From assembly GCA_949738465.1 (NCBI GenBank), contig CATJBQ010000162.1, positions 1 through 37,278 on the forward strand: DNA of 37,278 bases. Reading direction: 5' to 3'. How positions within the stretch are numbered: the stretch's first letter is position 1; each line of letters starts with the position of its first letter. This document shows, piece by piece, positions 32,267-37,278 of this stretch. Under the pieces are notes generated by a model, which was given only the letters and a program-made list of their open reading frames with translations, had not been told where the DNA came from and searched no databases. This DNA comes from an uncultured Lachnospiraceae bacterium. Its GTDB lineage: Bacteria > Bacillota > Clostridia > Lachnospirales > Lachnospiraceae. A program made the position numbers and the translations under genes.

Positions 32267-32789
32267 TCTGTGCGCCTCTCCATTCGATTTCTTTTTTATA
32301 ATCTACAATATCTTTCCAAAATTCTTCCCCAAAATATTCCAGCAAAAACAGAGGAAATGCACTTAGAACAAATATCATCTGATAGGTTTTCACATAATAA
32401 TCCTGCTGCTTCCAGTGAATGGAATAAGAGGATATTTCCTTATAACTCTTTCCCGCATTTATAGAGATACAGCAACGTGAAAAACAATCTTGTCCCACCA
32501 CCGGAATATCTCTCAAGGCCTCCACCATTGGATAACTGATATACAATTTTCCGTTTTCTGTTTCATTATCAAAGACGTCAATCATCTGCCAAAGGGCTGT
32601 TTCCATATCTACATTTACCGGCAGATTATTTGTATGCCTGTCAAAGTCAAAAAAAAGATATACCTCTTGAAAATCATTTCTCGTTCAGTTACTCAATTCT
32701 TTCTGCCATTCTTTGTCATTTAAATTATACTCTTTCAATATTTCTATCAGATCTGTCTCCTCATTATCATCTTTCAATTGCTGGGACAG
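32235..32789 (-). pseudogene. Partner gene of the ATPase module, truncated and interrupted
   Basis: One continuous minus-strand frame holds DNEETDLIEILKEYNL, then a TGA at 32685-32687, then VYLFFDFDRHTNN, ETENGKLYISYPMVEALRD and VLSAFPLFLLEYFGEEFW, ending TGA at 32235. The FFDFD and ISYPMVEA motifs and the ending fit the Toprim-like or nuclease-like partner proteins that follow small AAA ATPases of abortive-infection type (recognised by pattern, not by search). The N-terminus is missing: the frame is fused directly to the Walker B region of the ATPase near 32790. Confidence 0.55.
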
Positions 32790-33701
32790 CATATTTTTCC
32801 GTATCACCCGTTCTGACAGCTCATAATGATAAAAGGCGTCAAACTCATCCATGTAAACAAAAGACGCTTCCTCCATCTGCATATACCAATAATAAAACAA
32901 TTCCAAGGTTTTTGTCCCTGTAGAAGCAACCTGGAGAAATCTTGACTCTCCCTCCTGATACTAAACCATAAGCTGTTTCTCATCATCAAATTCTCTTACC
33001 GTAAGGTTCAGATCGACACCGCTGTCTTGCAAAAATTTTTCAAAGTCCTTCACTTTTCCCCGTTCAATAATCCCTTTTCCAATAGATTCCCTGCCAACCT
33101 TAAAGCCCTGATAATACCGCTCCGACAAAGAATAAAACAGCAGCATATGATCCACAAAATCAATAAATTGCTGGAATACATGGTTTTCAACCGTGTCCGT
33201 GAGGATGCTGTTCCGGCTCACATACTTTACAAAGGACATCCTTCTGTCCATTGAAACAAGATTTAATTTTTCAGTCCCTTCCAGTTCTACTGCGCCGATC
33301 CCCTTGAGATAGTCATATACTAAAACCACTTTTCCATCAATCGTTACCTGTTCGTTTAAAAGATTCTCCGCGCTTTCCTTTTGATACCAGTATTCCAGAT
33401 CATGTCCTTCAAATTGAAACGTATAAGAAAAGCTTGCTGCTTTTTCTTTATTGTCAAGATTTCGATAGGGGACATACTTCATGAGCGTGGTTTCCTTATC
33501 CGTCAAATGCAGCACAAGATCAAATATTGCCAGGCCCAGATTGGATTTCCCGCACCCATTGATTCCATAAACCAGACATTTATCAACGGCGCCATTCCGA
33601 ACCGTATCCATACTGAATTCATAATTCTTATTTTCCCCAAATCAAAATCCAGCTCCTCAGAAAAATTTTTGAAATTTTTTCACTTTAAAGCGTACAAGCA
33701 T
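32790..33701 (-). pseudogene. ABC/OLD-type ATPase of an abortive-infection-like module, decayed
   Basis: The gene starts at ATG 33701 (MLVRFKVKKFQKF, behind GGAGG). Two compensating frameshifts near 33657 and 33625 pass through SEELDFDLGK. The frame then continues with Walker A VYGINGCGKSNLG, a long middle domain (LKYVPYRNL, KGNVKDF-like GKVKDFEKFLQDSGVDL), and a TAG at 32961-32963. It resumes in the same frame with YQEGESRFLQVASTGTKTLE and Walker B FVYMDEFDAFYHYELSERV. The C-terminal third, with the switch histidine, is absent because the frame is fused to the partner gene. Such ATPases power OLD/AbiL-like phage defence. This copy cannot be active. Confidence 0.65.
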
Positions 33702-33767
33702 TCTCCTGGCCTCCATAGCCTCCTTCGATATGCTTTTATTCTCGCATATCCGTATAGAAAAACCAAA

Positions 33768-33794
33768 CATTGCCGTAAAAAAATTACGGCAATG
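33768..33794 (-). terminator. Terminator after the CobW operon
   Basis: An 11-bp perfect stem, CATTGCCGTAA with TTACGGCAATG and a 5-base loop. On the minus strand it is followed by TTTGGTTTTTC. It lies 35 bases after the stop of the gene at 33829. Confidence 0.8.
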
Positions 33795-33828
33795 CTTATT
33801 ATTGGCTTTTTGAGAAATATAATACCCT

Positions 33829-34770
33829 TTAGTTAAAATACACCAGCTCCTCCTCCGGCTTCTCCGCCGGCTCCACCTCCACCGCATACAGCACCGGGCC
33901 CTTGCCCTTATACTCCATGGCAAATTCCACACGCATCTCGGCGGTAATCGTAATCCAGGATTTGTGGGCCACCGCATCGGCCTGTTCCCACTTGCATTTA
34001 AATCCCACAAATGTAATATCGTCCGCACAGCAGGTCATGGCAAACCGCCCCGGAATAAATACGCCTTTCTTCATCTTCTCCGGGCGGTACACCAGGGCCA
34101 GGAAACGCACCTTTTTGCCCTCGTATTTCTTGGGATCGTCCATGGCGTCCAGATACCAGATGCCATAATCCATATCGGTGATCTCGATCACGTCGGCATT
34201 TATGTCGTAGGGCAGTTCCTCCATGTCGCCATCGTCCACAGTGCCGTCGGCCCTCTCGTAGGCAATCTGGGCCTTGCGGTTTTTCGCCTTGACGGTGCGG
34301 CGGAACTTTCCCTTGGGAGTATCGTCGTCGCACCGGTTAAAGATCACCACATCCGCCAGGAAGAGCTGCTCCATCATCATGGTCCGCATATTGGCCAGGT
34401 ACACCTCGAAGGTGGAGGCGTCCACGGTAGCCAGGGACTGCACCAGCACCCACTCCTTGGGCTTGTCACTCTCCAGAAGGGTGGCCATCTGCCAGGTGCC
34501 GTTGTACTCGATAAAGACCTGGTCGGGCCGGTAGGCGTCCTGCAGCTTCTCTAAGTTCTCCCCGTTGAACTCCTCCTCGGATTCCATGTATACAAACTTT
34601 GTATTGGCCGCAAGAAGCTCATCTTCATCGTATTCCACATCGCCGTCCTCACAGCAGATCAGCAGGGTCTTCGCCCCCTCGCCAAAATCATTTTCCACCA
34701 GTGTCTGGCGGATCAGGCTGGTCTTGCCGCTGTCCATGAAGCCGGTAAACAAATAGACTGGTACTTCCAT
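33829..34770 (-). CDS. CobW-type GTPase fused to a DUF1980-like domain
   Basis: A 313-residue G3E-family GTPase. The phosphate loop is TGFMDSGKTSLI (residues 9-20), ICCEDGDVEYDED lies in the switch region, IFNRCDDDTPKGK resembles the guanine-specificity loop, and the C-terminal part differs from CobW proteins. Residues about 215-300 (KKVRFLALVYRPEKMKKG, GRFAMTCCADDITFVGFKC, KSWITITAEMRVEF) resemble the OB-like domain of DUF1980/YcgQ (TIGR03943) membrane proteins. It lacks the usual CxCC metal motif; the cysteine pair is at CC in ICCED. It is the last gene of the CobW operon, 21 bases after the His-rich GTPase, and may act with it in zinc handling. Confidence 0.8.
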   Translation of the reverse strand: MEVPVYLFTGFMDSGKTSLIRQTLVENDFGEGAKTLLICCEDGDVEYDEDELLAANTKFVYMESEEEFNGENLEKLQDAYRPDQVFIEYNGTWQMATLLESDKPKEWVLVQSLATVDASTFEVYLANMRTMMMEQLFLADVVIFNRCDDDTPKGKFRRTVKAKNRKAQIAYERADGTVDDGDMEELPYDINADVIEITDMDYGIWYLDAMDDPKKYEGKKVRFLALVYRPEKMKKGVFIPGRFAMTCCADDITFVGFKCKWEQADAVAHKSWITITAEMRVEFAMEYKGKGPVLYAVEVEPAEKPEEELVYFN

Positions 34771-34791
34771 TTTCCACTATCCTTTCTGTGC

Positions 34792-35991
34792 CTATGCGAT
34801 CCCGAACAGCTCCTTCAGCCGGCTTTCTTCGATATCTGTCCCGATTACTACAATCCGCCCGGTGTAATCTGGCTGCCCGTCCCGAAGCTCATACTCGCCG
34901 TCCACCATATCAAAATAGATCCAGCTTCCATCCTCCGCCGGCACCATGCCCTTGGAGCGCAGGATCACGCCGTAGTCCTCGCCCTCGCAGAACACCTTCA
35001 TGGCATGCTCGATCACATCCCTGGTAAACTTATGAGGCGTCTCGATCCCCCAGCTTGTGAAAATCTCATCCGCATGGTGGTCATGATGATGGCCGTGATG
35101 CCCGTGGTCATGGCAGCCGCAGGTGCAGCCTTCTCCGTGGTCGTGATGATGCTCATGATCATGCTCCCCATGGTCATGCTCGTGATCGTGATGATGCTCC
35201 CCATGGCCATGCTCATGCTCGTGATGATGCTCCTCATGGCCATGCTCATGACAGCCACAGCCTTCCTCATGCTCGTGGCCATGCTCATGACAGCCACAGC
35301 CTTCCTCATGCTCGTGGCCATGCTCCTCATGGCCATGCTCATGGTGGTGGTGCGCATGCCGTTTCGCCTCCTCCATCAGCTCCTCCTGCAGCGACTTCTT
35401 CTCATCGATCAGCCCATAAATCTGCTTCCCGTCGATCTCATCCCAGGGCGTGGTAATGACGGCCGCTTTCGGATTCTTCTCCTGAATCTCCTTCACCACA
35501 GCCTCCAACTGCTCTCCGGACGCCTTCTGGGTCCGGCTCAACACAATCACCGTAGCATACTCGATCTGATTGTTAAAAAATTCACCAAATGCCCGCATCT
35601 GCTTGGTGGCCTTTAGGGTATTCACCACCGTAATCAGCCCGTTCAGTTTCACATCCTGCTCCCCCTCCAGGTCGGTGACCGACTTCATCACGTCAGAGAG
35701 CTTACCCACGCCGGAGGGCTCAATGAGGATCCGGTCCGGGTGGAACCGCTCCAAAACCTCCCTTAAATTCCTGCCAAAATCTCCCACCAGAGAGCAGCAG
35801 ATACAGCCGGAATTCATTTCGGTGATCTCGATGCCCGCATCCTTCAAAAATCCGCCGTCAATGCCCACCTCGCCGAACTCATTTTCGATGAGGACGATTT
35901 TTTCTCCCTGGAACACATCCTCCAGCATCTTCTTGATAAACGTCGTCTTGCCTGCTCCTAAAAATCCTGAAATAATGTCAATTTTTGTCAT
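34792..35991 (-). CDS. CobW/ZNG1-like GTPase with a His-rich metal-binding insert
   Basis: A 399-residue G3E GTPase. It has the phosphate loop GFLGAGKTTFIKK (9-21), ENEFGEVGIDGG, the metal-binding motif SGCICCSL, SGVGKLSDV and the CobW C-terminal domain (WGIETPHKFTRDVIEHAM, ...GMVPAEDGSWIYFD). Residues about 212-306 form a long insert of His, Glu, Asp and Cys (for example HEHEEGCGCHEHG), expected to bind several zinc ions. This architecture fits metal chaperones that load zinc or cobalt onto client proteins in the cytoplasm. AAGGAGGAG precedes the ATG. It overlaps the DUF2156 gene by 14 bases. Confidence 0.92.
   Translation of the reverse strand: MTKIDIISGFLGAGKTTFIKKMLEDVFQGEKIVLIENEFGEVGIDGGFLKDAGIEITEMNSGCICCSLVGDFGRNLREVLERFHPDRILIEPSGVGKLSDVMKSVTDLEGEQDVKLNGLITVVNTLKATKQMRAFGEFFNNQIEYATVIVLSRTQKASGEQLEAVVKEIQEKNPKAAVITTPWDEIDGKQIYGLIDEKKSLQEELMEEAKRHAHHHHEHGHEEHGHEHEEGCGCHEHGHEHEEGCGCHEHGHEEHHHEHEHGHGEHHHDHEHDHGEHDHEHHHDHGEGCTCGCHDHGHHGHHHDHHADEIFTSWGIETPHKFTRDVIEHAMKVFCEGEDYGVILRSKGMVPAEDGSWIYFDMVDGEYELRDGQPDYTGRIVVIGTDIEESRLKELFGIA
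35240..35317. repeat. Two exact 39-bp tandem repeats in the His-rich GTPase gene
   Basis: 35240-35278 and 35279-35317 are identical and encode HEHEEGCGCHEHG twice. The identity at third positions shows a recent duplication; copy number may vary between strains. Confidence 0.85.
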
Positions 35992-36925
35992 GGTCTATCT
36001 CCTCCTTCTTTTCACTGACAAAACCTTTTTGTACCAAAAATACCGGGCGGTAGGAAAGCTTCGCCTTCCGAAGCCCCTCAGAGCCGGTGTCCTCCTCCCG
36101 GTTGATATATTTGTAAGCCTGGGCCTCATGAGCCGCAAACTGCTGGTTAATCATGGGATAGGCCCCCTGGATTCCGGCAAAGGCCTTCTCGATATGCACC
36201 ACAAAGGTATCCGGATTCAGGGGCTCCCCGATGGTGAAGGCCGCCACCTCGCCGTTTACCCGAAGAAGGCCGCCCACCAGCTTAAGCTCGTCCAAAAGCC
36301 GCAGGGCGTTGAGGGCCACGCACATCTCGTCCCGCTTTTCCTCATTTTCGGCATTGTTCTCCTCGTCATGCTCGCACACATGGTCGGTGCGCCACTTCAT
36401 GGCCATCTGGAAGCAGTCCTCCCGGTTGGCCTCCGTAATTCTTTCATAGCTCCAGTCGGGGTAATCCCGCTTGAAATTATTGATGTGGTTCCGCTTGCCA
36501 TGAAGCTTCTTGCCCGCTAAAGTGGTAAGCTTCTCCGTCTCATAGACGTAATCCGCCGCGTCCCGGTCGTATTCTACCACAAACCGCCCCGGATACCACT
36601 GCTCCAGCAGTTCGAACTCCTGTTCTTGTACCAGGTGCATATGAAAGGGCGCCCCACGCTCCACAAAATAGTCCAGCATCACGGAAAGGGCCCGTCTGAC
36701 ATTGGCCGCCTCCCCCGCCGGGAAGGTCATGCTGATGCCCTCCTCCTCATCCTCTCCCAGAAAAACCAGGGCGTCCTCCACAATGGCATAAGTGGTGGGA
36801 TAAAACCGGCACCACAGAAAAATGTTGGCAAAGGACATTTCACAGCTCCGGTAGGGCTTTTTTTCCAGATACCGGTCGATCAGCGCCTTATCCTCCAATG
36901 TAATTTTATGAAATGTTAAGTCCAT
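35978..36925 (-). CDS. DUF2156 (phosphatidylglycerol lysyltransferase C-terminal-like) protein
   Basis: A 315-residue soluble protein of the DUF2156 GNAT-like superfamily, beginning LTFHKITLEDKALIDRYLEK. It has the characteristic CEMSFANIFLWCRFY, DYVYETEKLTTLAGKKLHGKRNHIN (cited in part: LAGKKLHGKRNHIN) and KLVGGLLRVNGEVAAFTIGEPL, and ends with the lysine-rich YRPVFLVQKGF. Related domains transfer lysine from lysyl-tRNA to phosphatidylglycerol in MprF. Soluble single-domain forms such as this are uncharacterised acyl or aminoacyl transferases. It lies 23 bases after the ABC exporter gene and overlaps the CobW gene, so the genes are co-transcribed. Confidence 0.9.
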   Translation of the reverse strand: MDLTFHKITLEDKALIDRYLEKKPYRSCEMSFANIFLWCRFYPTTYAIVEDALVFLGEDEEEGISMTFPAGEAANVRRALSVMLDYFVERGAPFHMHLVQEQEFELLEQWYPGRFVVEYDRDAADYVYETEKLTTLAGKKLHGKRNHINNFKRDYPDWSYERITEANREDCFQMAMKWRTDHVCEHDEENNAENEEKRDEMCVALNALRLLDELKLVGGLLRVNGEVAAFTIGEPLNPDTFVVHIEKAFAGIQGAYPMINQQFAAHEAQAYKYINREEDTGSEGLRKAKLSYRPVFLVQKGFVSEKKEEIDHDKN

Positions 36926-36948
36926 AGTAACTCCTTTTTCTATTGTAT

Positions 36949-37278
36949 TTAGGAAAACTGCATCCGGTACAGATGGGCATAAACGCCTCCCTGCGCCAAA
37001 AGCTCCTGATGGCTTCCCGCTTCCTCGATGCCGTTGTCCGTCAGCACCAGGATCTTCTCCGCGTTCTTGATGGTGGACAGGCGGTGGGCGATCACGAAGG
37101 TGGTACGGTTTTTCGCCAGAACCTCCAGAGATTCCTGCACCACCTTCTCGCTCTCGTTATCCAGGGCCGAAGTGGCCTCGTCAAAAATCAGAATCGGCGG
37201 GTTTTTCAAAAATACCCGGGCAATGGACAGCCGCTGCTTCTGGCCGCCGGAAAGCTTCACGCCACGCTGGCCGATGTC
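36949..37278 (-). CDS. ABC exporter ATP-binding/permease protein, C-terminal end (partial)
   Basis: The frame is open from the window edge to the stop at 36949 and gives 109 residues. It starts inside the nucleotide-binding domain: [20 protein letters not shown] (signature LSGGQ), [18 protein letters not shown] (Walker B and D-loop), [13 protein letters not shown] (H-loop His). The tail HLYRMQFS is typical of MsbA/MdlB-type exporters fused to a membrane domain. The membrane part lies outside the window. It is the most upstream gene seen in the CobW operon. Confidence 0.9.
   Translation of the reverse strand, partial: DIGQRGVKLSGGQKQRLSIARVFLKNPPILIFDEATSALDNESEKVVQESLEVLAKNRTTFVIAHRLSTIKNAEKILVLTDNGIEEAGSHQELLAQGGVYAHLYRMQFS

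Noticed and set aside
23172-32963. Possible TAG recoding or suppression, because two otherwise good frames contain in-frame TAG (23172 and 32961)
   Set aside because: TAG ends several intact genes here (tetR, rtcB, the PfkB kinase, the histidine kinase), and the ATPase also carries frameshifts and a TGA. Decay is simpler.
35080-35350. Repeated units resembling a CRISPR array
   Set aside because: The repeats are in-frame His-rich codons without unique spacers.
35005-35616. Long plus-strand frame rich in Met, Leu and Val opposite the His-rich GTPase
   Set aside because: It is the antisense shadow of His/Glu codons (CAT/ATG complement), with no ribosome site or family resemblance.

Overview
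The window looks like chromosomal DNA of a GC-moderate gut-type Clostridia, most likely Lachnospiraceae. This is inferred from gene families, not from a search. Supporting features are ROK and AraC-type regulators, a YesM/AraC two-component pair beside LplB/YtcP-type permeases, paired WYL proteins, an Rpn-type transposase-like nuclease, strong GGAGG ribosome binding sites and sigma-A promoters. No rRNA, tRNA, CRISPR array or prophage was seen.

Layout. 1-171 is the end of a cupin gene. 251-3546 is a minus-strand sugar operon (class II aldolase, PfkB kinase, ROK regulator) with a consensus promoter and a palindromic operator. 3537-9042 is the most interesting block: a TetR gene divergent from a five-gene operon (SCP2-like protein, membrane-anchored alpha/beta hydrolase, free-standing NRPS-type condensation protein, acyl carrier protein, AMP-forming acyl ligase). 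Two copies of a TetR-like palindrome flank the operon promoter. This reads as a small carrier-protein-based acyl-transfer pathway. A 164-bp inverted-repeat element follows and supplies the stop codon of tetR. 9229-10452 holds a lipoprotein and very small genes. 10561-14218 is an RtcB RNA ligase divergent from a pair of WYL regulators. 14219-17849 holds a YitT transporter, a YbaK deacylase, a duplicated membrane protein and two coiled-coil/secondary proteins (one FlxA-like).

17979-27315 is a mosaic. A truncated histidine kinase is joined to a fragment of an inverted gene. Then come a four-gene glycerophosphodiester/glycerol-1-phosphate operon (GDPD, AraM-type dehydrogenase, HAD-IIA phosphatase, MgtC), an Rpn-type nuclease with an in-frame TAG, a PHP phosphoesterase, a 5'-truncated serine hydrolase and two ABC permeases lacking a solute-binding protein. 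27471-30424 is the complete histidine kinase/response regulator pair. Its promoter carries a 27-bp motif also found at the GDPD promoter, suggesting one regulon.

30698-33701 has an intact MATE pump followed by gene wreckage: an AAA-ATPase 5' fragment and a decayed ATPase plus partner pair of abortive-infection type. 33829-37278 is a minus-strand metal-related operon: an ABC exporter (partial), a DUF2156 acyltransferase-like protein, a His-rich CobW GTPase, and a second CobW GTPase fused to a DUF1980-like domain.

At least four abrupt gene-to-gene junctions (near 18100, 25390, 32083 and 32790) show that this chromosome has lost DNA by deletion, or that the assembly is chimeric there.
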